A stretch of 35,186 bases of DNA from SKVR01 sp964589855 (GCA_964589855.1 CAZPVB010000020.1:1-35186); one strand, 5' to 3'. Positions 10,745 to 19,344 are shown, numbered from the stretch's first letter. Translations and numbers: made by a program. The notes: a model not told the origin generated them from the sequence alone.

Positions 10745-13700
10745 ATGGACAATACCGGGAACTTTTACAAAGAGATCATTGGCAGATCACCTTTGGCATA
10801 CGCACATCATAAGGTCATCTTTGATGATTTTGGCCATGGTATAGATTACATTTTTCTGGAACTAAACGATGCTTTTACCCAAACAACAGGCAAAACAAAA
10901 GAGGAGATAGTCAATAAAAAAGCTTCTGAAGTATTTGCTCACATCAATCCCAAAAAACTACAACAATGGATTTCGTTTTATAGTGCTGTTAGCCTTGAGC
11001 AAAAGGTAGAAGAATTCGAGCACTATTTCGAACCCGATCAAAAATGGTATCAGGTGCAGGTGTTTTCGCATCAAAAGGGTTACTTCACTACCTTTTTTTC
11101 AGACATCACTCCCTTTAAAAAAAACATAAAAAAACTGGAAGACAAAGATGCAAAACTGCAGGAGCAAATGGAGGAACTCCGGACACTGAATGAAGAATAC
11201 CAGACATTAAATGAAGAGTATATTACCATTAACGAAGAGTTGAACCAAACCAACAGAGAGTTTGAAAAGGCACTTATCAATGTAAAGGAAGAAAAAGCCC
11301 AGAAACAACGTATACTTGATTCCATTTCGGATGCGATCTGGACCATAGACATGAACTTCAATACCACTTATATCAGTCCTGCCATTGAAAAAATTGTTGG
11401 GCAAAAGCCTGAAGACTATATCAAAATCCCGATAGACAAGAAGTTCCCACCCCCGCAATTGGAAGAAATCATGCAAATATTTGAAGAGGAACTAGAGAAC
11501 GAAAAAAGTGGACTTACCCCCAAAGACCATTCCCGCATTATTGAAGCGCAGCATTACCATGCCAACGGTTCATGGGTTTGGATTTCAATGCATGTATCCT
11601 TTTTGCGAAACCAAGACCAGGATATCATAGGCTTTTATGGTGTAACCCGCAACATAGAAGACCGGAAAAAAGCCGAACAAAAAAGCCGCGAACAAACAGA
11701 ACTATTGAAAAGCGTAACCGACAACATGTTTGATCTGGTAGCACTTACCGATCTTGAGGGTAACTTTACTTTTGTGGGCAAGTCGCATGAAATACTGGGG
11801 TATCCGCTGCACGAACTGATCGGAAAAAATGTAACAGATTTTGTTCACCCTGACGATAAGAAATCCATATTAAAGAAATTCAATGAAAAAGACTATTTCA
11901 TTCATGGGAAAAAGGTAGAATACCGTTATAAAAAAGCAAACGGAACCTATATTTGGCTCGAAACCATGGGAAAATTCATCGCAAATGAATGGCAACAGCC
12001 CGAAAGCATCATTTTCAGTACAAGAGACATAACTCAGCAAAAACAGAGAGAAAACAAGATTAAAGAAAGTGAAAAACGCTTCCGCCTTTTTGCAGAATTA
12101 TCTCCTGTAGGCATTATCATATCAGATGAGAACGAGACGCCGAGGTATTTTAGCCCAAAAGTAAAAAGTATGCTGGGGTATGATTTGAATGATTTCAAAA
12201 GTGTGGATCAATGGTTTGACAGGGTATATCCTGATAAAAAGCTACGAGATCAAATCAAAAAACAATGGAAGAAAAATATAGAGCAGGCGCAAAGGCAGAA
12301 TAAAGATATAGTGCCCATGGAATGTCCGGTAACCTGCAAAAACGGAGAGGTAAAATACATAGAATTCCGTCTGGCCAGTGATGGAGAATCTAATTTCATT
12401 ATCCTCACGGACGTTACAGAACGCAAAAATGCTGAAAATGCCATACGTAAGAGTGAGCAGAAATACCGTCTTATTTTTGAGAGATCGCCCCTGGGCGTGA
12501 TACATTTCGATGATAAAGGGATAATAACCGATTGCAACGATCATTTTGCAAAAATTCTTGGATCATCCAAAAGCAAACTTATTCATCTGAATATGACCTT
12601 GCTTCCCGATCAGAGAATTGTTGAAGCGATTAAAAATGTACTTGCCGGACAGTCAGATTATTTTGAAGGGGAATACACCAGTTTTACCTCCGGGAAAACT
12701 ACTCCGCTGCGGATTTTGTTTTCGCCTGTTTTGAATAGCAAAAATGAGGTAGAAGGGGGTATAGCATTGGTTGAAGACAGAACAATTGCTATTATGCAAA
12801 TGAATCTGGAAAAGAGGGTCTCAGTGGCAGAAGAATCTGCCCGGTTTAAACAAAACTTCCTGGCAAACATGAGCCATGAGATCAGAACACCCCTTACCGG
12901 AATCATAGGTATGATAGATATCATGAATAAAACAGATCTTGACCAGACCCAGAAAGATCACCTCGAGATCATCCGGCAATCAGGCGATAACTTGCGTCAA
13001 ATCATCAACCAGGTGCTCGACTTTTCAAAAATTGAGGCAGGAAAAGTACAGCTTCAGAAAAAAAACTTCAAAACAATCAATCTCATTCAAAAAACAAAAA
13101 ATCTTTTTGAAAGTATTAAAAAACCCGGGCAATCTCTCAACGTTATCAAAGATGAAAAACTACCCGAAAAGATATGTGCCGATGAAAACAGACTTCTGCA
13201 GGTGATGAATAATCTAATATCTAATGCAGTTAAATTCACACCCAAAGGAAATATCATACTAACTGTTGAAAATGTCACAAAAGAATACAAGGCGAACGAC
13301 AACAGAATGATCTTTAAAATTTCGATAACCGATCAGGGTCGCGGCATTGAACCAGAAATGAAAAAATTACTCTTTACCCCCTTTACACAGTTAGACAACA
13401 ACGATACCAGAAAATACGAAGGAACAGGGCTGGGACTCTCCATTTCAAGGGAGCTGGTGCACCTGCATGGTGGCGACATGGGTGTGGAAAGTGAACCCGG
13501 AAAAGGAAGTACATTTTGGTTTACTTTTATTGCCGAATATTGTACTGAGGAAAGAGTTTCAGAAAAGGTAAAAAGAAGCGTTTCATCCGGTGAAATACCT
13601 GATAAACTAAACATTCTGATTGCAGAAGACAAAAAAGTGAATCAAAAAGTGATCAAACTAATGCTTGAGTCGCTGGGGCATCACACAGAATTTGTAGAAA

Positions 13701-13963
13701 ACGGGAAAGAAGCCCTTGATATTTATAAAGATGCCAAATATCACCTGATTTTTATGGATATACAAATGCCGGTGATGGATGGGATAACCGCAACTCAAAA
13801 ACTCAGAGAAAAGCACAAGGATCTTCCCCCTATAGTCGGATTAAGTGCCAATGCTTTTGAAGGTGACCGCGAAAAATATATTCAATCGGGTATGGATGAA
13901 TACATGACCAAACCTTTTAAACAAAGTGAGTTCGTTGCATTGCTCAAAAAACTAAGGACATAA
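10745..13963 (+). CDS. Multi-PAS hybrid histidine kinase with coiled-coil linker
   Basis: A 1072-residue soluble hybrid kinase. The N-terminal PAS-like domain (~1-120; S-P-L-A-Y-A-H-H) is homologous to that of the preceding kinase. A coiled coil at ~125-190 contains N-E-E-Y/I-N-E-E-L-N-Q-T-N repeats like those of the first kinase. Four more PAS modules follow at ~195-310, 318-437, 440-565 and 568-690. His711 lies in M-S-H-E-I-R-T-P-L. The HATPase has D-Q-G-R-G-I as its G1 box and G-T-G-L-G-L-S-I as G2. The receiver has A-E-D, Asp1005 in M-D-I-Q-M-P-V-M-D-G and M-T-K-P. As with its neighbours there is no DNA-binding output, so it should feed a distal phosphorelay. The gene ends directly at the stem of a strong terminator, closing the three-kinase block. 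The signal sensed is unknown. Confidence 0.93.
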   Translation: MDNTGNFYKEIIGRSPLAYAHHKVIFDDFGHGIDYIFLELNDAFTQTTGKTKEEIVNKKASEVFAHINPKKLQQWISFYSAVSLEQKVEEFEHYFEPDQKWYQVQVFSHQKGYFTTFFSDITPFKKNIKKLEDKDAKLQEQMEELRTLNEEYQTLNEEYITINEELNQTNREFEKALINVKEEKAQKQRILDSISDAIWTIDMNFNTTYISPAIEKIVGQKPEDYIKIPIDKKFPPPQLEEIMQIFEEELENEKSGLTPKDHSRIIEAQHYHANGSWVWISMHVSFLRNQDQDIIGFYGVTRNIEDRKKAEQKSREQTELLKSVTDNMFDLVALTDLEGNFTFVGKSHEILGYPLHELIGKNVTDFVHPDDKKSILKKFNEKDYFIHGKKVEYRYKKANGTYIWLETMGKFIANEWQQPESIIFSTRDITQQKQRENKIKESEKRFRLFAELSPVGIIISDENETPRYFSPKVKSMLGYDLNDFKSVDQWFDRVYPDKKLRDQIKKQWKKNIEQAQRQNKDIVPMECPVTCKNGEVKYIEFRLASDGESNFIILTDVTERKNAENAIRKSEQKYRLIFERSPLGVIHFDDKGIITDCNDHFAKILGSSKSKLIHLNMTLLPDQRIVEAIKNVLAGQSDYFEGEYTSFTSGKTTPLRILFSPVLNSKNEVEGGIALVEDRTIAIMQMNLEKRVSVAEESARFKQNFLANMSHEIRTPLTGIIGMIDIMNKTDLDQTQKDHLEIIRQSGDNLRQIINQVLDFSKIEAGKVQLQKKNFKTINLIQKTKNLFESIKKPGQSLNVIKDEKLPEKICADENRLLQVMNNLISNAVKFTPKGNIILTVENVTKEYKANDNRMIFKISITDQGRGIEPEMKKLLFTPFTQLDNNDTRKYEGTGLGLSISRELVHLHGGDMGVESEPGKGSTFWFTFIAEYCTEERVSEKVKRSVSSGEIPDKLNILIAEDKKVNQKVIKLMLESLGHHTEFVENGKEALDIYKDAKYHLIFMDIQMPVMDGITATQKLREKHKDLPPIVGLSANAFEGDREKYIQSGMDEYMTKPFKQSEFVALLKKLRT

Positions 13964-13964
13964 A

Positions 13965-14000
13965 AAAACCGGGACAATAAAAAATCATTGTCCCGGTTTT
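13965..14000. terminator. Bidirectional intrinsic terminator between converging genes
   Basis: A perfect 14-bp stem (13965-13978 pairing with 13987-14000, core ACCGGGACAAT/ATTGTCCCGGT) encloses an 8-nt loop. The stem is bounded by an A-run on the left and a T-run on the right, so it can act in both directions. It begins one base after the stop of the third kinase and lies 22 bp from the end of the converging minus-strand gene. Confidence 0.9.
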
Positions 14001-14022
14001 ACAAAACAAAACAAAACAAAAA

Positions 14023-14556
14023 TCAATTGAATGAGGGGTTTATCCAGGATACAGGCAACATCGTGATGAACTTGTGATCGTTACCACTCAGTCGGCCTGT
14101 AAAATTTCCAATAACCTTAATTCCTTTTTCAACAAAATGCTTTACCGTTTCCATACTCTTTACAGGTGTATTGAGCATTACGCTGAATACATCGCGGTGC
14201 TTTTTTTCAATTTCGCCGTAAAGCCATTCTACCAGCTCTGTTTCACGCTCATTGTTTTCGCCTTCCATACGCGATAAAAAGGTAATCTCTTTCATAAAAC
14301 GATCGCCACTGGTTACAGAGGTATTGTAATAGTGAATCTCGCCGATCAGCTCCAGTTCGTTATCCAGATTTTCAACCACAATCATGTTGCCCTGATCGAT
14401 CACTTTATTTACAAAATCTTCAACGAAAAGAGGATTGACCATTTCCGGATTAAAAAGATTTTTCTGATTGGCTACTGAGGCAACAAAAAGTTGCTGAATA
14501 TTTTGCCTGTCGTCAGGTTTGGCATAACGTATTTTGTACTTACTTTTCATGATCAT
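14023..14556 (-). CDS. GNAT-like protein of unknown substrate
   Basis: A 177-residue soluble protein. The N-terminus (K-Y-K-I-R-Y-A-K-P-D-D-R-Q-N-I-Q-Q-L-F) has the beta1-alpha1 look of GNAT acetyltransferases. A strand pair around residues 58-78 (M-I-V-V-E-N ... L-I-G-E-I-H-Y-Y) fits beta2-beta4 of that fold. I do not see a clean acetyl-CoA pyrophosphate loop (Q/R-x-x-G-x-G/A), so activity is uncertain; it could be a divergent or non-catalytic GNAT. Two in-frame ATGs (14556 and 14550) are equally plausible starts. It is convergent with the kinase block across a shared terminator, and its upstream side is a long spacer, so it is probably monocistronic. Confidence 0.65.
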   Translation of the reverse strand: MIMKSKYKIRYAKPDDRQNIQQLFVASVANQKNLFNPEMVNPLFVEDFVNKVIDQGNMIVVENLDNELELIGEIHYYNTSVTSGDRFMKEITFLSRMEGENNERETELVEWLYGEIEKKHRDVFSVMLNTPVKSMETVKHFVEKGIKVIGNFTGRLSGNDHKFITMLPVSWINPSFN

Positions 14557-14867
14557 TGTATTTAATTTGCAGGGATTTTAAAATTGCTTTTTTAGCATGT
14601 TCATATTTGCCTCTCTCAAAACAATTATAATGCCAACGGTATAAAATCTGAAATATTATGTATTTTAAAAGTCAAAACATGTGTTTAAAACATTGTTGCT
14701 CAATAATTTGATATGTTTGCAAATAAAAGGAAACTTTTTAAATTTACCTAAGAATATTTGACTATCATCATTTTTAGTCTACATTTTTTGCCGAATCATA
14801 GATAAATTCAGTTGTTTATCAATGTGTTTTTTTCAACACCAGTAATATATAAGTCGGGGGATAAAAA

Positions 14868-14887
14868 CCCTTTGAGTGGTCGAAGAG
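14868..14887. repeat. Short CCCT-N8-TCGAAG repeat, copy 1
   Basis: The 20-mer shares its outer CCCT and its TCGAAG block with the reverse complement of the sequence at 34932-34951. I infer a dispersed intergenic (REP-like) repeat family. Conservation is limited to the two outer blocks, so chance similarity is possible. Confidence 0.35.
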
Positions 14888-14910
14888 CATCGTCTTGATC
14901 CTTTATTATC

Positions 14911-15050
14911 TTTTAGTTAGTGCTTGCAAGAAAACGCCAGTTGCTGCGTTATGCTCGCCTTCAAAACAGTCATTTACGAAAAGTAAACTCCTGTTTTTCA
15001 GTCATCGCAAGCCTTGCACTTGTCGCTTTCTTATCAAGCACATGCAAAAA
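14911..15050. repeat. Long imperfect inverted repeat (MITE/REP-like hairpin)
   Basis: The outer arms GTGCTTG (14920-14926) and CAAGCAC (15035-15041) are perfect complements. Inward, AAGAAAACG faces CGCTTTCTT with one mismatch. At the centre AAAACAG (14963-14969) pairs with CTGTTTT (14991-14997) and TTTAC (14973-14977) with GTAAA (14983-14987) around a GAAAA loop. The middle of each arm is only partly complementary. Weaker matches (TTTT/AAAAA) extend to ~14911 and ~15050. The result is a foldable element of 122-140 bp with no ORF. It could be a miniature transposable element or structured RNA; the family is not recognised. Confidence 0.65.
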
Positions 15051-15229
15051 TTATGAGTTTTCTTGCTGAGACTAGTTAACAATAGTAGAATTTAATATTC
15101 CAGCTTTTTAAACCGCACTCATATTTTTTAATTATTCTGGTATTGAATTTACATACCAACAAATTTCGGGAATATACCAATTAATGATCAATACTAATAC
15201 TTTAGTTCAAAAAAAAGAGTCGTGCATAC

Positions 15230-15958
15230 TTATTTATGCCAGTGATAAACATTACCACTTCCGGTTACCGAAGTAAACACATCAGGTTCACCACCATAAT
15301 AAACATTTCCCGATCCCAGTAGCTTCACAGTAAGTTCTTTTTCAACAAACAGATTTGCATTGCCGGATCCGGTTATTTTCACATGTGTATATTCTGAGAA
15401 AAGATTGCTGGCATCTACATCTCCACTACCTACAATCTCAACATCGTGCCGGGTACAAATTCCATCAAGTATAACTGATCCCGATCCGGTAATGCGCGAT
15501 TTAACGACTTCACAGTTACCCTCAAAATAAACATCTCCTGAACCTGTTATTTCAAATTCGCCATATTCAGATTCAAAAACATCAATAAAATAAACATTCC
15601 CAGATCCTGACAGTTTTACGGCAGGCAGAGAGGAAGTGAAAACATGAACGATTATTTCATCATGCGGATTACGGATACAACGGGTAGATTGAATATGCAA
15701 GTGTCCGGCACGGTTTTCTGTTTCTATAAAATCTAAAATGTTCAAAGGGGCTTCAATGATCAGTGAATCTCTTTCAGCATAATAGATCTGCACGTCGGCA
15801 TTCATTTTCACATTTACAGTACCGATGCTTTCCACCGGTCTTAGCTCTTCAACAAGGTCTCCGTCAGGTTTCACACAGGGAAAATAATCAATATCTATGC
15901 AAGAATTGAGTATGACCAATAGAATCAACCCTGTGAAAAAAATACTTTTTTGTACCAT
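15230..15958 (-). CDS. Head-GIN domain (DUF2807) lipoprotein
   Basis: Starting at the ATG at 15958 gives a 242-residue protein beginning M-V-Q-K-S with a hydrophobic stretch ending in the lipobox L-N-S-C. This is a better start than the upstream ATG at 15985, which would add nine residues before the signal. The mature part opens with a domain of the putative auto-transporter adhesin head GIN type (DUF2807). It then carries seven G-S-G motifs (S-G-S-G-N-V, T-G-S-G-D-V, T-G-S-G-S-V, V-G-S-G-D-V, T-G-S-G-N-A, L-G-S-G-N-V, T-G-S-G-N-V) spaced about 18-23 residues, the expected rungs of a right-handed beta-helix. The protein probably sits in the outer membrane facing periplasm or surface. Its function is not established. 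The neighbouring patatin-barrel gene is on the same strand 166 bp upstream. Confidence 0.88.
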   Translation of the reverse strand: MVQKSIFFTGLILLVILNSCIDIDYFPCVKPDGDLVEELRPVESIGTVNVKMNADVQIYYAERDSLIIEAPLNILDFIETENRAGHLHIQSTRCIRNPHDEIIVHVFTSSLPAVKLSGSGNVYFIDVFESEYGEFEITGSGDVYFEGNCEVVKSRITGSGSVILDGICTRHDVEIVGSGDVDASNLFSEYTHVKITGSGNANLFVEKELTVKLLGSGNVYYGGEPDVFTSVTGSGNVYHWHK

Positions 15959-16124
15959 TTTGTTTTCAGTTAGAAGGTTGCACATTAATTTTTTCAGATG
16001 GGTAACTATTACTGTGCCATTTATCTTAATGCATTGTTATTTAAACTATTAACCACACAACAACCATACAGAAAGAAAAAAAACTGTTCGGAAACCAGCA
16101 AGACTGTACGAAAATGGACATCCC

Positions 16125-18476
16125 TCAAAAAGTTTTTCTGTTGAAAAGAATAAACCCAAAATTGATGATGAAACCCCATGGGTCTGTCTCTTTATCGTAA
16201 TACTGAACACCAATACTCAAAGGGCCGGCAGGTGTATGATACACATAGGATAAATTCATAGCAACCGAATACTGCCCGGGTTTTTCGGAATATTGGGCTC
16301 TGTTTTGCGGGCCAGGAACAATTTCGCGTATCGGTTGAAAGATATGACCTTCTGTTTGCAAATGCATATTCCTGTTTATCTTATAAATCAGTTTTAACCC
16401 GGCAGTAGCATAGTGATTAGCTCTGAGTCCATCCAGAAAGCGCGTTTGGGCAAGTGGAAAGGGGTTAAACTGATGGGCCACAATCTTACCGGAAGTGAAA
16501 TTGAGAGGCAAAGGGCGGTTCGAATAAAAAACACTCGACATCAAGGCAGGTCTGAATTTGCTATCTTCCCGGAAAAACTTTTCATACCCGATCAGCAGTT
16601 CTATCCATCGCAGAGATTGTTGTTCCCTGGAATTAATGTCGGATGTACTGCCAGGTTCATACTTTTCTGAAGCAAAAAAAACTTTTGAATTTACAAAAAG
16701 ATGCTGACCCTTTGTAGGATACTGAATATGATCGCGGGAGTCTATATCCAATCCACCAAAAAACCCGGCAGAATTTAAAACCGTGAGGTCGGTAGTATCC
16801 TCTTTTTTAAAAATAGTGGTATTATAATAGTTGAGACGGTCTCTGGAGTGGATCCAACCCAACTCAAATTTTCCATCATAATTTACCGGAAAGGTGAGGC
16901 GCAAATTATTCATCCATTGGTTCTGAGCGATATAGCTAGGTTTCTGTTCTTCAAAAAAATAAACACTGCCGTTGGAGTAGTTCCACCTGCTCAGAATACT
17001 TTCAGCGGCAAGATAATATGGGATATCGCTCTGCAGGTCTACCCTTGCACCGAGCATCAGGCTATTATAATAATTGCCCAGAAACCCATTTGTATATAGT
17101 TTGAGAGGATATGCGCCCAAGCGTTCATAGGAAAAGTGTGCAAAAAACTGATTGATAGATTGTGAAGAAAGATTGCCACCAAACTCCCTCACAAAAGGAT
17201 CTTTCTCTTTTACATCTACGGTGAGGACATACGATCCGGTTTCTTCAATCAGGTTTAACTGAGGGAAAATATGCGTAAACTTATCAGTGGAAAGCAATCT
17301 GTAATAGCGTGACTTGAGCAACTTCATGGAGATGGGTTTACCTTCGGCAAATAAAAATCGGGTAATAAATCCGGATAGCTGCGAGTGCCTGGCATTTACA
17401 TTTATATGTGTGATTTTGTTGTCGGGCATCTTTTTTTTAAAAAGCCAGCGCAATTCATTCACTTCTTTTTTGGTTCTTTTCGAACCTTTCGTCACTTCTC
17501 TCAGCAGATCAATATTCCGCATGGTTTCTTCATACCCCTTTGTATATATTTGTAAGTTTTTCCTAAAATCTGTAACTGAAATATCAGGCACATCCGGACG
17601 CAATATTACCCCCGGCATATCAGGCATTTCATAATCGGTATGATTCATGAGCATATTCTCCAGTTGCAGAACAATATCATCAACTGTGGGTGGTTCGGGA
17701 TTTTTGGCAACAGTGCTTCCAATAAGCACATCGGGATCAAATTCACGGATCATTATATCTACGGGAAAATTATTATACATTCCCCCATCAAAAAGAACCT
17801 TTCCGTTTATGCTCACAGGTTTAAAATAGAAGGGAAAAGTCATAGATGCTCTTACCGCCAGGGGCAGACTTCCTGAGTCGGGAACAAACAATTTTTTATG
17901 CGTAATATCAGCAGCCACACAGCGAAAAGGAATGAACAGGCTGTCGAAATTATTGCTTGCCGCGGCAGATGCGGGTGCCAGATATTCCATAAACATAAAA
18001 TCCATCATGCCAGGAGAAACCATGTTGGTAGGTATATTTCTCCTGATTACTTCCTGGTACTTCAAATCCTTGTCATAATCAAAATTGATCGATATCCAGG
18101 ATGGGGAGGGGTCATCAGAATAATAATGATAATCATATTGTTTGTCAACATTACCTACAGAAGCATCGGCAAAGTCTTTTGAATTTACAAGGTTGTAAAT
18201 TTCATCGGGTGTATACCCTGCTGCATACATGCCACCTATTACAGCACCTATAGAAGTACCTGTTATATAATCTATGGGTATATCATTCTCTTCCAGTGCT
18301 TTTAACACACCAATGTGCGCCACCCCTTTGGCGCCACCACCACTCAAAACCACTCCAACGGTTTTTCTTTCTGTTGCTGAAATTTTTTCTTGCGCAACAA
18401 CAGGTATGAAGAACCAAAAGATAAGCAAAATCAACAAAAAGAATCTTCTTGTCTGATTCCAAAATATGCGTTGCAT
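16125..18476 (-). CDS. Patatin-like phospholipase fused to POTRA and outer-membrane barrel (PlpD-like)
   Basis: The ATG at 18476 is preferred (783 aa) because it puts a signal peptide (M-Q-R-I-F ... V-V-A-Q) at the very N-terminus; the frame extends 27 codons further upstream. The patatin domain follows immediately: the G-G-G-A-K-G oxyanion motif, G-T-S-I-G with nucleophile Ser75, and D-G-G with Asp230, the complete Ser-Asp dyad of patatin lipases. A POTRA-like region (~375-450) and a C-terminal beta-barrel rich in aromatic strands, ending in an F-rich strand, resemble Omp85/type Vd autotransporters. The predicted role is an outer-membrane-anchored or secreted phospholipase A/lysophospholipase. 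It lies downstream of a MarR gene on the same strand and upstream of the GIN lipoprotein gene, with gaps of 433 and 166 bp, so a tight operon is not evident. Confidence 0.9.
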   Translation of the reverse strand: MQRIFWNQTRRFFLLILLIFWFFIPVVAQEKISATERKTVGVVLSGGGAKGVAHIGVLKALEENDIPIDYITGTSIGAVIGGMYAAGYTPDEIYNLVNSKDFADASVGNVDKQYDYHYYSDDPSPSWISINFDYDKDLKYQEVIRRNIPTNMVSPGMMDFMFMEYLAPASAAASNNFDSLFIPFRCVAADITHKKLFVPDSGSLPLAVRASMTFPFYFKPVSINGKVLFDGGMYNNFPVDIMIREFDPDVLIGSTVAKNPEPPTVDDIVLQLENMLMNHTDYEMPDMPGVILRPDVPDISVTDFRKNLQIYTKGYEETMRNIDLLREVTKGSKRTKKEVNELRWLFKKKMPDNKITHINVNARHSQLSGFITRFLFAEGKPISMKLLKSRYYRLLSTDKFTHIFPQLNLIEETGSYVLTVDVKEKDPFVREFGGNLSSQSINQFFAHFSYERLGAYPLKLYTNGFLGNYYNSLMLGARVDLQSDIPYYLAAESILSRWNYSNGSVYFFEEQKPSYIAQNQWMNNLRLTFPVNYDGKFELGWIHSRDRLNYYNTTIFKKEDTTDLTVLNSAGFFGGLDIDSRDHIQYPTKGQHLFVNSKVFFASEKYEPGSTSDINSREQQSLRWIELLIGYEKFFREDSKFRPALMSSVFYSNRPLPLNFTSGKIVAHQFNPFPLAQTRFLDGLRANHYATAGLKLIYKINRNMHLQTEGHIFQPIREIVPGPQNRAQYSEKPGQYSVAMNLSYVYHTPAGPLSIGVQYYDKETDPWGFIINFGFILFNRKTF

Positions 18477-18642
18477 GAATTCATTATCATGAAATATGGT
18501 GGACATCAAAGATGTTGGCATTTTCTGCAAGATGCCAAAAGAAACGAACTTAAGCATGGGCGAATGAGATTAAAGATTAACAATCCGGCATTGTAGTTGA
18601 AAAGAAAACTACCCGATCTGGCTTTACCAATTCTGTGCCTGC

Positions 18643-18650
18643 AAATATAA
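18643..18650 (-). promoter_or_regulatory. Possible -7 box for the patatin gene
   Basis: Read on the minus strand, 18650-18643 is TATATTTG, an exact match to TAnnTTTG. There is no TTG at the expected -33 position, so support is partial. It would give a leader of about 160 nt before the ATG at 18476. Confidence 0.35.
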
Positions 18651-18870
18651 CATCTTAATCATGTGATTATTACCATGCGAATAAAAAATAGGATAAACTT
18701 AAATCCAACCACAAAACTATGACTCATGTGTCCGGTTTAGTACATGATAATAATTATATCCTGTAACCTGGGAAATTGCTTTTTTGATCCCCGATATGAT
18801 GGATTCACCTCAACGATTCATTCTTGCTGATCATTTCTTTGGATATCTGAAAACTCTTTATCAAAAGTAT

Positions 18871-18907
18871 ACAGGTTTGCTTTCATTTGGGATATCGAAA
18901 CACCTGT
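18871..18907. terminator. Hairpin immediately behind the MarR stop codon
   Basis: ACAGGT (18871-18876) pairs with ACCTGT (18902-18907), with an inner TTTC/GAAA pairing. The hairpin begins three bases past the MarR stop. The T-run (18907-18911) is on the plus strand, so as an intrinsic terminator it would fit plus-strand transcription better than MarR transcription. A role as MarR 3' end structure remains possible. Confidence 0.3.
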
Positions 18908-18909
18908 TT

Positions 18910-19344
18910 TTATGACTGCTTTAGATTGTCGTACATTTTATCCAGCAAAAAGAACAGCTGTTCCCTTTCATGGGGTTGAAAATTATTGAAAGCGATTTCA
19001 ATGACCTCTTCTGCATCTTTGGCCAATTGATAATAAAGAGATGAACCCATGGCAGACAGAGAAATTATATTTGACCTTCCATCCATTTGTGAGGGAATCC
19101 TTTTCACCCATCCATTTCTTTCAAGATGATCAATGGCCCTGTTTACAGAAACTTTATTCATCTGGAGATACTCGCCGATATCCTTTTGGCTGCCTTCTCC
19201 AATCTTTTTCAAAAATGCAATGATGGGCCATTGGGTAGCAGAAATATTATATTGATGCCTTTTAAGCCTATTATCAAGCTTTTTACCAAATAACTTCGAC
19301 ACCTGTTGCGTTCGTTTTCCAGGCGATTTATCAAATTCGTACAT
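18910..19344 (-). CDS. MarR-family transcriptional regulator
   Basis: The ATG at 19344 gives a 144-residue protein of normal MarR length. The frame stays open up to 19548 but the extension is hydrophobic, AT-rich and unlike the family. A winged-helix core is visible: I-S-A-T-Q-W-P-I-I-A-F-L, then the HTH segment (S-Q-K-D-I-G-E-Y-L-Q-M-N-K-V-S-V-N-R-A-I-D-H-L), and the wing with D-G-R-S-N-I-I-S-L. A C-terminal helix supplies dimerisation. It is divergent from mlaE across 202 bp, the usual arrangement for a MarR repressor that controls itself and its divergent neighbour. This suggests control of the mlaEF operon, possibly in response to a hydrophobic or phenolic ligand (inference). No operator was confidently identified. 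Confidence 0.88.
   Translation of the reverse strand: MYEFDKSPGKRTQQVSKLFGKKLDNRLKRHQYNISATQWPIIAFLKKIGEGSQKDIGEYLQMNKVSVNRAIDHLERNGWVKRIPSQMDGRSNIISLSAMGSSLYYQLAKDAEEVIEIAFNNFQPHEREQLFFLLDKMYDNLKQS

Larger units (their letters stand above)
14557..15229. other. Long intergenic region carrying repeat elements
   Basis: This 673-bp stretch has no credible coding sequence. The left half is AT-rich. The right half holds a short CCCT...TCGAAG repeat (14868-14887) and a large imperfect inverted repeat (~14911-15050), listed separately. It separates the GNAT-like gene from the downstream end of the GIN lipoprotein gene. No transposase or integrase is present. Confidence 0.6.
18477..18909. other. Intergenic region upstream of the patatin gene
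   Basis: This 433-bp stretch lies between the MarR gene and the patatin gene, both on the minus strand. It contains a consensus -7 box (18643-18650) and a hairpin right behind the MarR stop (18871-18907). No credible ORF is visible apart from the in-frame extension of the patatin gene. Confidence 0.5.
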
